Origin: Pseudomonas psychrophila HA-4
Lineage (GTDB): Bacteria > Pseudomonadota > Gammaproteobacteria > Pseudomonadales > Pseudomonadaceae
NCBI RefSeq assembly: GCF_000282975.1
Contig: NZ_ALJC01000123.1
Span: 1 to 52,122 of the forward strand
Length of the DNA stretch: 52,122 bases
Direction: 5' to 3'
In this document: positions 32,224-40,599 of the stretch, piece after piece
How positions within the stretch are numbered: the stretch's first letter is position 1
Layout of the letters: each line of letters begins with the position of its first letter
Notes under the pieces: generated by a model
Told to the model about the DNA's origin: nothing
Databases searched by the model: none
The model's input: the letters and a program-made list of their open reading frames with translations, nothing else
Program-made: the position numbers and the translations under genes

Positions 32224-33885
32224 TTAATGAAACAACACCGCCGTTTTCTGCACCGTGACCCACACGCCCCACAACAGGGGAATGCCCACGGCCAGCCAAG
32301 CGGCAATGACCATCGGCATGCTGCCCGGTGCCGCACTCCACTCCAGCGAAGTGGTGGCATCGGCGCCTTTGTCATGCCCCAGCGCCTGCTCGGCCGCGAG
32401 CTGCGCATCGGTCATGAAGTACTTGTCGGCCACCGGACGCACCAGCAAGTTGCAGAGGAAACCCAGCACCAGCAAGCCCGCCAGGATGTACAACGTGATG
32501 TCGTACGCCGCTGCCCGTGGAACGCCGATGCTCAACTGATATTCACGCAGATAGTTGACCAGCACCGGGCCCAACACGCCCGCCGCCGCCCACGCGGTCA
32601 ACAGGCGACCATGAATCGCGCCAACCATTTGCGTGCCGAACAAGTCCGCCAGATACGCCGGTACCGTGGCGAAACCGCCGCCGTACATCGACAAGATGAT
32701 GCAGAACGCCGCCACAAACAGTGACACGTTGCCCAAATGACCCAAGTTGGGAATCATCGCGTACAGCGCAAAACCCAGCGCGAAGAACACAAAGTAGGTG
32801 TTTTTACGCCCCAGATAGTCGGAGAACGACGCCCAGAAGAACCGACCACCAATGTTGAACAGGCTCAACAAACCGGTGAAACCGGCGGCAATCGCGGCAA
32901 TTTGCGCCAGTTGCGCGGCATCCAGCTGACTAAACGTCAGGCCGTTACCCAGCAACTTGCCCGCGAACACTTCCTGCAACAACGGCGAAGCCATGCCCAA
33001 AATGCCGATACCGGCTGATACGTTCAGGCAGAGCACTAGCCACACCAGCGCAAACTGCGGCGTTTTCCAGGCCACACTCACGTGCACATGGCGCTTGGTG
33101 ATCATCGCATTAGCGGCTTTGTTGGCCGGGGCAGTCCAGCCTTCAGGCTTCCAGCCGGTCGGCGGCACGCGGTACGACAAAGCACCGCCGATCATGAACA
33201 CGAAGTAGATCGCCGCCATGGCCACAAAACTCTGCCACACGCCCACGCCATCCGGCCCGGCAAAATGGTTCATCAGTGCCGCTGCCAACGGCGCGCCAAC
33301 CATGGCCCCGCCACCGAAGCCCATGATCGCCATGCCCGTGGCCATGCCGCGTTTGTCCGGGAACCATTTGATCAGCGTCGACACCGGCGAGATGTAACCC
33401 AAGCCCAGGCCGATACCGCCAATCACCCCCGAACCCAGCCACATCAGCCAGATTTGGTGGGTATAAATGCCCAGTGCCGAAATCAGCAAACCGCCGCACC
33501 AGCACAGCGCCGACACCACACCGGCCTTGCGTGGCCCCGCATGTTCAAGCCAGCCGCCCCACACGGCTGCCGAGCAACCCAAGAAAATGAAGAACAGGGT
33601 GTAGATCCAGCCGAGCATCGAAATCGGCCAGTCGCATTGCGACGAGAACACTTGCGCGATAAAACTCATGTCCGGTGCGCAGGCAACAGGTGCAGTCACA
33701 CCCACCGCCTTGGACAGCGGCAGCCAGAACACAGAAAAACCGTAGGCCATGCCGATACATAAGTGAATGGCCAACGCAGCGGGCGGAACCAGCCAGCGGT
33801 TGAAGCCGGATTTAGCGATGATGCGCTCTTTTGACAAGAACGCAGGCTGTGAGGCAAGGCTGCCCGCAGCGGTGCTGTTTGTCAT
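32224..33885 (-). CDS. OFA-family MFS transporter (oxalate/formate or monocarboxylate type)
   Basis: A 553-residue inner-membrane transporter. The start at 33885 (MTNSTAAGSLASQ) has GGGGGAG 6 bases ahead and is better than the upstream ATG at 33900. At least 12 hydrophobic segments are seen, with an extended periplasmic loop after the first (ACAPDMSFIAQVFSSQCDWP). Features of the OFA subgroup: GFSVFWLPLSK in the first helix, GLGYISPVSTLIKWFPDKRGMATG between helices 4 and 5, and AAYDITLYILAGLLVLGFLCNLLVRPV near the end. The long C-terminal tail includes a last membrane segment. Monocarboxylate or oxalate/formate exchange is a family guess; substrate unknown. The gap to asmA (33886-34179) shows no clear site. 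Confidence 0.88.
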   Translation of the reverse strand: MTNSTAAGSLASQPAFLSKERIIAKSGFNRWLVPPAALAIHLCIGMAYGFSVFWLPLSKAVGVTAPVACAPDMSFIAQVFSSQCDWPISMLGWIYTLFFIFLGCSAAVWGGWLEHAGPRKAGVVSALCWCGGLLISALGIYTHQIWLMWLGSGVIGGIGLGLGYISPVSTLIKWFPDKRGMATGMAIMGFGGGAMVGAPLAAALMNHFAGPDGVGVWQSFVAMAAIYFVFMIGGALSYRVPPTGWKPEGWTAPANKAANAMITKRHVHVSVAWKTPQFALVWLVLCLNVSAGIGILGMASPLLQEVFAGKLLGNGLTFSQLDAAQLAQIAAIAAGFTGLLSLFNIGGRFFWASFSDYLGRKNTYFVFFALGFALYAMIPNLGHLGNVSLFVAAFCIILSMYGGGFATVPAYLADLFGTQMVGAIHGRLLTAWAAAGVLGPVLVNYLREYQLSIGVPRAAAYDITLYILAGLLVLGFLCNLLVRPVADKYFMTDAQLAAEQALGHDKGADATTSLEWSAAPGSMPMVIAAWLAVGIPLLWGVWVTVQKTAVLFH

Positions 33886-34179
33886 GTTTGTCTCCCCCAT
33901 GGATGAAGTGATTTTCCAGACGCGCTAAACCCCCGACTTTGACGCGTTGCAGCGAGAGTCATTTTGTTGGGTTCAGTTCATGGCGCGGCAATGCGCGGCC
34001 GAAGGTCTGGAAAACAGACGAAGATTACCATCTGAGCGTAGGCCAACGCCCCAACTGATGCGGTGTTAAATAACCAAACTGATCAGTCGCGATCCACCGC
34101 CCAGTCGGTTGGCGCCTGGGGCTATACTCTGCGGCTAAATTTAAAACTCCCCTTCACACAGACTTACAAGGACTCGCCC

Positions 34180-36393
34180 ATGAAAGCGTTCGGCAAAATC
34201 CTGGGTCTGGTGCTTCTCGGATTGTTGCTGATCATCGTGGCGCTGGGCTTTGCCCTGAGCCATCTGTTCGACCCCAACGATTACAAAGACGAGATCCGCC
34301 AGATAGCCCGTGACAAAGCTCATATTGAGCTGACTCTCAATGGCGACATCGGCTGGAGCCTCTTCCCGTGGCTAGGCCTGGAGTTGCACGACGCCAGTGT
34401 GGCGACCCTTGCCGCCCCGACCCAACCTTTTGCCGACCTGCAAATGCTGGGTCTGTCAGTGCGCGTGCTGCCACTGCTGCGCAAAGAAATACAAATGAGC
34501 GACGTGCGAGTCGAAGGCCTGAACCTGCGCCTGACCCGCGATAAAGACGGGCGCGGCAATTGGGAAGACATCGGTAAACCAGCGCCAGCCGCAGCCGGTA
34601 CCGAAACAGCGGACAACACCAAGCCCGCGCCTGCCACCCCCGAAGCCGCCAGCCAGCCGCTGAAACTCGATATCGACAGCTTGACCGTGAACAATGCCCG
34701 CGTTGAATACAATGACGAGCAAAGCGGCCAACAGCTCAGCGCCGAGAGCATACAGATGAGCACCGGCCCGATTCATGAGGCCACCAGCACCCCGGTCAAA
34801 TTGACGGCCTTCCTGGGCACCAATAAGCCTGTGATGCGAGTCAAAACTGAACTCGATGGCAAGCTGCGCTTTGACCGCGTGCTTAAGCGCTATCAGTTCG
34901 AAGACATGAAGCTGGTGGGCGAAGCCGCTGGCGAGCCGCTGCAAGGCAAAACCGTGAACTTCTCAGCTTCCGGCCAACTTTTGGTCGATCTGGCTGCGAA
35001 CGTCGCCGAGTGGAGCAGCTTGAAGATTTCCGCCAACCAACTGCGCGCCATTGGTGAACTCAAGGCTAACAGCCTAGACACGACCCCACAGGTCAGCGGC
35101 GGTCTGTCGATTGCCCAGCTTGATCTGGCCAAGTTCCTCGACAGCGTCGGTCAGCCCTTGCCTGCCATGGCGCCGGGCAGCCTGAGCAAATTCGAATTAG
35201 TGACCCGCCTATCGGGTACGCCAACCAGCGTGACCTTTGACGATCTCAAACTGAATGTCGATGACAGCACCTTCACCGGCCGCATCGCCGTCGAAGACTT
35301 CGCCAAACAAGCCCTGCGTATTCAGCTCAAAGGCGACACGTTCGACGCTGATCGCTACCTGCCGCCCAAGTCGGCGCAAGCCAATGGCGCCGCCGCTGCT
35401 CGCCAGGCTGAAGTACAGGGCAGCGAGGCCAGCGCGTTGACCGCATCAGGCGACAGCCCGCTGCCAGAAGCCCCGACCAAAAGCGGCTGGAGCACGGCCA
35501 AAATCATCCCCGTGGCCCACCTCAAAACCCTGGACCTGAATGCTGACATCAGCTTTGGCCAACTGACCCTCAGCAAGTTGCCGATCCAGAATGCGGTGCT
35601 CAAAGCCAACAGCAAAGACGGCGTGCTGACCCTCGAAAACCTGAGCGGCGGTCTCTACAAAGGCACTTTCGCAGCCAACGGCAGCCTAGACGTGCAACCC
35701 ATCCAGCCGCTGGTCAAACTGCAAACCCGCATCACCCATGTACCGGTCGAGAAGATCCTGCAGAGCCAGGGCCAAAAACCACCCGTGACCGGCTTACTGA
35801 CCCTCAACAGCAACGTCACCGCCAGCGGCAACAGCCAGAGCGCCTTGATTCAAAGCCTTAATGGCAACGCCAGTTTTGCGCTCAACAACGGCGTGTTGCT
35901 CAATGCCAACATTGAACAACAACTGTGCAAAGGCATCTCCATCCTCAACCGCAAAACCCTGAGCGGCGCCCCGCTGGCCAAAGACACGCCGTTCAAGGAG
36001 CTGAAGGGCAGCCTGGTGTTCCGTAATGGCGTGGCCAGTAACCCAGACCTGATCGTGCGTATTCCCGGCCTGAGCGTAAAAGGCGATGGCGACATCGACC
36101 TGCGCGTATTGGGCATGGATTACCGCATCGGCATCACCCTGGAAGGCGACACCAACCCGATCCCGGACCCGGCTTGCCAGATTGGCAAAAACTTTGTCGG
36201 CATTGAACTCCCACTGCTGTGCCGTGGCCCGCTGGAACTGGGCGCCAAGGCGTGCCGTCTGGACAAGGACGGCCTGGGCAAAGTTGCCGCCAAAGCAGCG
36301 GGCAACAAACTGAGCGAGAAACTGGAAGAGAAACTCGGCGACAAAGTCAGTCCAGAACTCAAAAACGCGCTCAAAGGGCTGTTCAACCGATGA
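34180..36393 (+). CDS. asmA: AsmA-family envelope protein
   Basis: A 737-residue protein with an N-terminal anchor (FGKILGLVLLGLLLIIVALGFAL) and a large periplasmic domain. The N-terminal AsmA region (DPNDYKDEIRQIARDKAHIELTLNGDIGWSLFPWLGLEL) and the C-terminal repeat-groove region (LNGNASFALNNGVLLNANIEQQL, then GDGDIDLRVLGMDYRIGI) are typical. AsmA-like proteins are thought to form bridges carrying phospholipids to the outer membrane. The ATG at 34180 has AAGGA 7 bases ahead; the open frame upstream has no signal. The stop overlaps the mutY start (ATGA). Confidence 0.94.
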   Translation: MKAFGKILGLVLLGLLLIIVALGFALSHLFDPNDYKDEIRQIARDKAHIELTLNGDIGWSLFPWLGLELHDASVATLAAPTQPFADLQMLGLSVRVLPLLRKEIQMSDVRVEGLNLRLTRDKDGRGNWEDIGKPAPAAAGTETADNTKPAPATPEAASQPLKLDIDSLTVNNARVEYNDEQSGQQLSAESIQMSTGPIHEATSTPVKLTAFLGTNKPVMRVKTELDGKLRFDRVLKRYQFEDMKLVGEAAGEPLQGKTVNFSASGQLLVDLAANVAEWSSLKISANQLRAIGELKANSLDTTPQVSGGLSIAQLDLAKFLDSVGQPLPAMAPGSLSKFELVTRLSGTPTSVTFDDLKLNVDDSTFTGRIAVEDFAKQALRIQLKGDTFDADRYLPPKSAQANGAAAARQAEVQGSEASALTASGDSPLPEAPTKSGWSTAKIIPVAHLKTLDLNADISFGQLTLSKLPIQNAVLKANSKDGVLTLENLSGGLYKGTFAANGSLDVQPIQPLVKLQTRITHVPVEKILQSQGQKPPVTGLLTLNSNVTASGNSQSALIQSLNGNASFALNNGVLLNANIEQQLCKGISILNRKTLSGAPLAKDTPFKELKGSLVFRNGVASNPDLIVRIPGLSVKGDGDIDLRVLGMDYRIGITLEGDTNPIPDPACQIGKNFVGIELPLLCRGPLELGAKACRLDKDGLGKVAAKAAGNKLSEKLEEKLGDKVSPELKNALKGLFNR

Positions 36394-37457
36394 GAGATGA
36401 GCAATTCGCAAGCGCCGTGCTGGACTGGTATGACCAACACGGCCGCCATGATTTGCCTTGGCAACAGGGCATCACCCCCTACCGGGTGTGGGTCTCGGAA
36501 ATCATGTTGCAACAGACACAAGTCAGCACCGTGCTCAGTTATTTCGACCGATTCATGGCGTCTCTGCCCACTGTCGAAGCGCTGGCGAACGCCCCCGAAG
36601 ACGAAGTGCTGCACCTGTGGACAGGGCTCGGTTACTACACCCGCGCCCGCAATTTGCAAAAGACCGCGAAAATCGTCGTTGAGCAATACGCCGGCGAATT
36701 CCCCCGGGACGTCGAAAAACTGGTCGAGCTGCCCGGCATTGGCTTGTCCACCGCCGGAGCCATCGCCAGCCTGAGCATGGGCCTGCGTGCGCCGATCCTC
36801 GACGGCAACGTCAAACGCGTGCTTGCACGTTTTACCGCGCAAGAGGGCTACCCCGGCGAGCCCAAGGTCGCCAAACAACTGTGGGCCACCGCCGAACGCT
36901 TCACGCCCCATGACCGGGTCAACGCCTACACCCAGGCAATGATGGACATGGGCGCTACGCTCTGCACCCGCAGCAAACCCAGTTGCCTGCTATGCCCAGT
37001 CCAAATCCACTGCGAAGCGCACATGCTCGGCCTGGAAACGCGCTACCCGATCCCCAAGCCGCGCAAGACCGTCCCGCAAAAGCGCACGCTGATGCCGATG
37101 CTGGCCAATGCCGAGGGCGCAATTCTGCTGTACCGGCGCCCCTCGACCGGTTTGTGGGGAGGCTTGTGGAGCCTGCCAGAGCTGGATGACCTCAATGACA
37201 TCGAACACTTGGCGCAGCAACACTCGCTGGCCGTGGGTGCGCAACATGAACTGCCCGGCCTGACCCACACCTTTAGCCATTTTCAACTGGCCATCGAACC
37301 TTGGCTGATCCACGTCAAGGAGTCGGGCCATCACGTGGCCGAGGCCGATTGGCTCTGGTATAACCTCGCCACCCCGCCGCGCCTGGGCCTTGCTGCCCCG
37401 GTCAAGAAGCTGCTCAAACGAGCCGCCGACCTATTACACGCAGGAGAGACCTCATGA
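36390..37457 (+). CDS. mutY: A/G-specific adenine DNA glycosylase
   Basis: Removes adenine mispaired with 8-oxoguanine. 355 residues: helix-hairpin-helix and catalytic Asp in LPGIGLSTAGAIAS and LDGNVKRVLAR, catalytic Glu in VSEIMLQQTQV, [4Fe-4S] ligands C-x6-C-x2-C-x5-C in CTRSKPSCLLCPVQIHC, and a C-terminal Nudix-like domain (TLMPMLANAEGAILLYRRP, GLWGGLWSLPEL). Start overlaps asmA stop; stop overlaps the yggX start, so the three genes form one coupled operon. Confidence 0.97.
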   Translation: MRDEQFASAVLDWYDQHGRHDLPWQQGITPYRVWVSEIMLQQTQVSTVLSYFDRFMASLPTVEALANAPEDEVLHLWTGLGYYTRARNLQKTAKIVVEQYAGEFPRDVEKLVELPGIGLSTAGAIASLSMGLRAPILDGNVKRVLARFTAQEGYPGEPKVAKQLWATAERFTPHDRVNAYTQAMMDMGATLCTRSKPSCLLCPVQIHCEAHMLGLETRYPIPKPRKTVPQKRTLMPMLANAEGAILLYRRPSTGLWGGLWSLPELDDLNDIEHLAQQHSLAVGAQHELPGLTHTFSHFQLAIEPWLIHVKESGHHVAEADWLWYNLATPPRLGLAAPVKKLLKRAADLLHAGETS

Positions 37458-37726
37458 CCCGCACCGTTATGTGCCGCAAATACAAAGAAGAACTGCCCGC
37501 CCTTGAGCGCGCCCCATTCCCGGGCACCAAAGGTCAGGACATTTTTGACCACGTCTCGGCCAAAGCGTGGGCTGACTGGCAAAAACACCAAACATTGCTG
37601 ATCAACGAAAAGCGTTTGAACATGATGAATGCCGAAGATCGAAAATATTTGCAGGGTGAGATGGATAAGTTCTTCAGCGGCGAAGAATACGCCCAAGCAG
37701 AAGGCTACGTTCCGCCGACCGAATAA
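37454..37726 (+). CDS. yggX: Fe(2+)-trafficking / oxidative damage protection protein YggX
   Basis: A 90-residue small protein (MTRTVMCRKYKEELPALERAPFPG). The conserved Cys7, the DIFDHVSAKAWADWQKHQTLLINE block and the C-terminal MDKFFSGEEYAQAEGY are the family pattern. YggX protects Fe-S enzymes from oxidative damage, and it is almost always next to mutY, whose product needs a cluster. Starts in ATGA overlap with mutY. Confidence 0.96.
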   Translation: MTRTVMCRKYKEELPALERAPFPGTKGQDIFDHVSAKAWADWQKHQTLLINEKRLNMMNAEDRKYLQGEMDKFFSGEEYAQAEGYVPPTE

Positions 37727-37830
37727 ACCCCGGTTTTAAAGGGTTTGGCCCGTAAGCGACGGTAATAATTAAATATTTTTGAAAAAAGTGTTTGACGGGT
37801 AATCGAAAAAGGCTTCTAATGCGCCCCGTT

Positions 37831-37906
37831 GCCCAGATAGCTCAGTCGGTAGAGCAGGGGATTGAAAATCCCCGTGTCGGCGGTTCGATTCCGTCTCTGG
37901 GCACCA
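37831..37906 (+). tRNA. tRNA-Phe (GAA)
   Basis: The 76 bases fold as a complete cloverleaf: acceptor GCCCAGA/TCTGGGC, D-arm GCTC...GAGC, anticodon arm GGGGA-TTGAAAA-TCCCC with anticodon GAA at 37864-37866, T-arm CGGCGGTTCGATTCCGTCTC region, and an encoded CCA end. A short GTGGTG-TTCA-CACCAC hairpin (37921-37936) follows, then a terminator. The rest of the 345-bp gap between yggX and the next gene holds the tRNA promoter (TTTTTGAAAAAAGTGTTTGAC region) upstream and a short leader downstream. Confidence 0.98.
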
Positions 37907-37948
37907 CATTCAGTTTTGATGTGGTGTTCACACCACCTCAAAGCACAC

Positions 37949-37977
37949 AAAAAACCCGCCTAGTGCGGGTTTTTTGT
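37949..37977 (+). terminator. Terminator after tRNA-Phe
   Basis: AAAAAACCCGC-CTAGT-GCGGGTTTTTT: 5-bp GC stem with flanking A6/T6. It ends the tRNA transcript and is symmetric enough to work both ways. Confidence 0.9.
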
Positions 37978-38071
37978 TGGGCGCGATTTATACCCGGTGG
38001 CGCCACCTCTCTTGGCGATTGCAAAGAGATGGGGTTCAATCCTCTCTTCAGCCTGCAAAGGACACACGTTC

Positions 38072-38542
38072 ATGTCATCGCCCAAAAAACAGCAAAAGAA
38101 TGCGCAGCGGGCCAAATCCAAAGCCAAGCAGAATCGTGTTGGCAAACCGGCCAAGGCATCGGCCGCGACCTTGATCGACAACCCATTCGATGACGTCAAA
38201 ATCGATCTCAGCACGTTTAACTTTCAGGACATCCTCGACAACGGCTTTGACCCGACCGATTACGACGATTTGTTCCAGGTCATGAAAGCCGCCGAAGCCA
38301 TCAACCTGCAAACGATGTGCACCGTGTTCCTGCAATACCCGGTGCTGGAGTTGGTGATCTCGGAAGAGGAAGAAGAGCCCGCCACTGACTTTTTGATGGG
38401 CCTGTTGATCGAATACCGCATTGCCATCCACGGCGACGACGAAGACAGCGCTGTGGCTTGGATAGAAACCCCGGCCTTCCAGAAAGCCTACGTCGAAGCC
38501 TCCCGCGTGCTGCAAGAGCGCAACACCCGGAGCGCGCACTGA
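38072..38542 (+). CDS. Acidic hypothetical protein
   Basis: 156 residues from the ATG at 38072 (MSSPKKQQKNAQRAKSK...), with AAAGGA about 11 bases ahead. The first 32 residues are very basic; the rest is acidic (DDVKIDLSTF, DILDNGFDPTDYDDLF, SEEEEEPATDF, HGDDEDSAVAW) and helical. I do not recognise a family with a known role, though similar proteins occur in other pseudomonads. No signal peptide or membrane segment. Its frame continues, after the TGA, straight into the hydrolase remnant that follows. The stretch 37977-38071 upstream has no obvious promoter. Confidence 0.75.
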   Translation: MSSPKKQQKNAQRAKSKAKQNRVGKPAKASAATLIDNPFDDVKIDLSTFNFQDILDNGFDPTDYDDLFQVMKAAEAINLQTMCTVFLQYPVLELVISEEEEEPATDFLMGLLIEYRIAIHGDDEDSAVAWIETPAFQKAYVEASRVLQERNTRSAH

Positions 38543-39064
38543 CCGCAGCACTGGCCCAACCTGTCAGCCGGGCGTTTACTGAGCCCGCTGCTGACACGCG
38601 TGTGCGGTTACTTTCCAGGCAAACGCCTAGGCTGGCTCGAAGACACCCCGGCTGGCGTGGTCAAAGACTGGTGCGGCCTGAGCACGCGCTTTGAACGCCT
38701 CCCTAGCGCACGCACGCTTACCACCCTGCCCTTTTCATCCGTCACAGCTAAAACCCTCGCTATCAGCCTTAGCGACGATCCTTTCGGCACCGTGGCGGCC
38801 ATCCAGCGCTTGCTCGGTTACGTCAGCGCCAGCCCTCGTACGCATTTGCGTATAGCCCCGCAAGAAATCGGCGCAAAAGCCATCGGTCATCTCGCGTTTT
38901 TCCATAGCCGTTTTCAGAGCACCTTGTGGCCGATTGCCTTGCAATGGTTGCGACACGGGGAATTGGCAGAGGGAATGCCGGGGCAGCTCGCTCCTACAGG
39001 GATTAGCGATTGCCAAGCGATTGCGTCAGCGCTAGAGTCCGCTGCGTCGCGGTCAATCCCGTGA
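38543..39064 (+). pseudogene. N-terminally truncated alpha/beta hydrolase remnant
   Basis: The frame from 38543 to the stop at 39064 reads ...SAGRLLSPLLTRVCGYFPGKRLGWLEDTPAGVVKDW..., then LAISLSDDPFGTVAAIQRLLGYV and IGHLAFFHSRFQSTLWPIALQWL. These match the middle and end of the predicted alpha/beta hydrolases (COG4757 type). The half that would carry the nucleophilic Ser elbow is missing, and no start codon is well placed (a GTG at 38600 is the first). The last 30 codons are derived from a GGCAGCTCGCTCCTACAGGG repeat. The frame is the same as that of the upstream gene, separated only by its TGA. I treat it as a decayed gene. Confidence 0.7.
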
Positions 39065-39081
39065 CCGGGTGTAGGAACCTG

Positions 39082-39257
39082 ATAAAAAGTTGGCGCGTAG
39101 CGCCCAAGACTGTCTCTCCGGCGTTTTTTTATGCCTGAGATAACGCTCTATGGCAGCTGTGTGCGGGCAGACTTCGGTCTGGCCGGGTGCCAACTTTCCC
39201 GGTATTCCTACCCCGTACATGGCTGCCACCCAATCCCGTAGGAAGGACCGTGTCAGC
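39082..39257 (+). promoter_or_regulatory. Structured leader RNA, copy B, ahead of a DUF3077-like gene
   Basis: Same architecture as the leader at 390-497. Bases 39151-39167 (TGGCAGCTGTGTGCGGG) pair with 39212-39228 over 17 pairs. Within it are CAGAC-TTCG-GTCTG (39168-39181) and CCGGG/CCCGG (39183-39202). Compared with copy A, the C-G pair 401/455 is T-A here (39162/39217), and hairpin 1 has a different stem on the same TTCG loop. The GGCG-T7-ATGCC segment lies at 39120-39135. Bases 39250-39257 (GTGTCAGC) match 7 of 8 positions with the right arm GCTGCCAC, the candidate alternative helix. GGAG at 39274-39277 precedes the start at 39284. TTGGCGCGTAGCGCCCAA at 39089-39106 is a further hairpin upstream. 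Confidence 0.6.
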
Positions 39258-39283
39258 TCTTACTAAAAAAGTTGGAGAACAAC

Positions 39284-39535
39284 ATGACTCAATTCACCAC
39301 CACCGCCCTCTCGTTCCACGAAAGCGGGCGCGATCACTTATTGTTCAGTGTCACGCCTAACATTCCTGCCATTGACGCCTTGCACAGCGCCTCTGAGCTT
39401 CTGCCTGCCGCCGTCCACTCACTAGACGCCGCAACCACCGGCACCGCCCTAATCGACGCGCATCAAGCCTTCCTGCTGTGCCACGCCCTGCGCGCGACCA
39501 AAGCGACGGTCGACTCACTGATTTCGGCCGCCTAA
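39284..39535 (+). CDS. Small DUF3077/DUF6124-type protein, second paralogue
   Basis: 83 residues from the ATG at 39284, GGAG 6 bases ahead. The segment LLFSVTPNIPAIDALHSASELLPAAVHSLDAA corresponds to the FRVNPDVPLRQALEQVSALL segment of the protein at 523-786, and the C-terminus is again a helix ending in a LCHALRATKATVDSLI pattern. No motif gives a function. The two paralogues diverge a good deal in sequence, while their leaders keep one structure; this is what makes the pair notable. Confidence 0.72.
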   Translation: MTQFTTTALSFHESGRDHLLFSVTPNIPAIDALHSASELLPAAVHSLDAATTGTALIDAHQAFLLCHALRATKATVDSLISAA

Positions 39536-39576
39536 ACCACACGCCTAATAGAAGGGCCTGCGCGGCGAGTTAAACC

Positions 39577-39822
39577 TCACTGGTTAGCACACCCTTCGGG
39601 CTTGTACACCCGCGCAGTCGACGGCGGGTTCTTTGCCAGCTTGCTCGCCGGTCGACGCGGGCGGGCCAGTAATTCACCCCCGCAGTTAGGGCACAGCCCG
39701 CCTAATTTCTGCTCCACGCAGGTCGCGCAAAAGGTGCACTCAAATGAGCAAATCCGCGCTTGAGCGGACTCTGGCGGCAGGTCGCAATCACAGCATTCGC
39801 AATTGGGGCGTAATTCGAGCAT
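39577..39822 (-). CDS. DUF1272 cysteine-rich protein
   Basis: 81 residues from the ATG at 39822 (MLELRPNCECCDCDLPPESA), with GAGG 7 bases ahead; the longer frame upstream is not typical. There are 12 cysteines: CECCDCD, CSFECTFCATC and CPNC, arranged as two treble-clef-like zinc sites, plus CANQ at the end. DUF1272 proteins are small zinc-binding proteins of unknown role. It is convergent with the DUF3077-like gene and divergent from bphO, with 159 bp between. Confidence 0.87.
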   Translation of the reverse strand: MLELRPNCECCDCDLPPESAQARICSFECTFCATCVEQKLGGLCPNCGGELLARPRRPASKLAKNPPSTARVYKPEGCANQ

Positions 39823-39981
39823 GTGGACCTCATCGTCATCAAAAAAACTTTCTTCTTTGCATTTAAGCCGCTTCCCGCAAAAAGCCAACCGCTAATTGCT
39901 CATGGCAAATTAATTGCACTTTTTCGATCTGGTGAATTCAGATACTTATGAGCGCTGTCTCAAAGGCGCACACAGAGAGCC

Positions 39982-40599
39982 ATGTCACCCTGCATGCCAC
40001 ACGAACTGAATACCCCGCCCGCCCCCTCGGTCCTTGCCGAGCTGCGCGCTGGCACTCACACCCTGCATGTTGCGCTTGAGCAACGCCTGCCATTTTTCTC
40101 AGACAGCCTTGATCTGCCGTTCTACAGGCGTCTGTTGGCAGCTTATTTCGGGTTCTATCAGGCAATAGAGCACGAACTGCAACGCAGTGCATCGATCCCG
40201 CCTGGCTTTGATCTTCACGCTCGGCTCAAGGCCCCCGCACTGGAGCAAGACCTGCAGGCTCTGGGCATCAATCCTAAGGCGCTGGCGCTGTGCCCGATGC
40301 TTCCGGCATTGAACAGCCAAGCCCGCGTGCTAGGGGTTTTGTATGTACTGGAAGGCGCCACCTTGGGTGGCAATGTCTTGCGTAAACACGTGGCTGAGCA
40401 CTTGGCGCTGGAGGCCCACAACGGCTGCGCCTTTCTTTACATTTATGGCGAAGCCACTGGCCGCAACTGGAAGTCTTTTATGGATTTTCTAAGCGCCGTG
40501 CCGCTGGACGCCCAGGCACGCAATGCAGCCGTTGAAGCGGCCTGTTCCACTTTTAGCTGTTTCGAGCAGTGGCTCGAACGTCAGGAGGTGCTGTTATGA
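39982..40599 (+). CDS. bphO: Heme oxygenase (biliverdin-producing, BphO-type)
   Basis: A 205-residue heme oxygenase: ELRAGTHTLHVALEQRLPFFSD has the proximal-His helix, and the distal helix is seen in LYVLEGATLGGNVLRKHVAEHL with its Gly-rich kink. It opens heme to biliverdin, the chromophore of the bacteriophytochrome encoded next. Start at 39982; an in-frame ATG at 39994 is equally possible. The stop overlaps the bphP start (ATGA), giving translational coupling of chromophore maker and photoreceptor, the usual bphO-bphP arrangement. Confidence 0.93.
   Translation: MSPCMPHELNTPPAPSVLAELRAGTHTLHVALEQRLPFFSDSLDLPFYRRLLAAYFGFYQAIEHELQRSASIPPGFDLHARLKAPALEQDLQALGINPKALALCPMLPALNSQARVLGVLYVLEGATLGGNVLRKHVAEHLALEAHNGCAFLYIYGEATGRNWKSFMDFLSAVPLDAQARNAAVEAACSTFSCFEQWLERQEVLL

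Noticed and set aside
38017..38041. Partial tRNA-like sequence (GGGGTTCAATCC) after tRNA-Phe
   Set aside because: The T-loop-like string lacks a D-arm, an anticodon arm and an acceptor stem.
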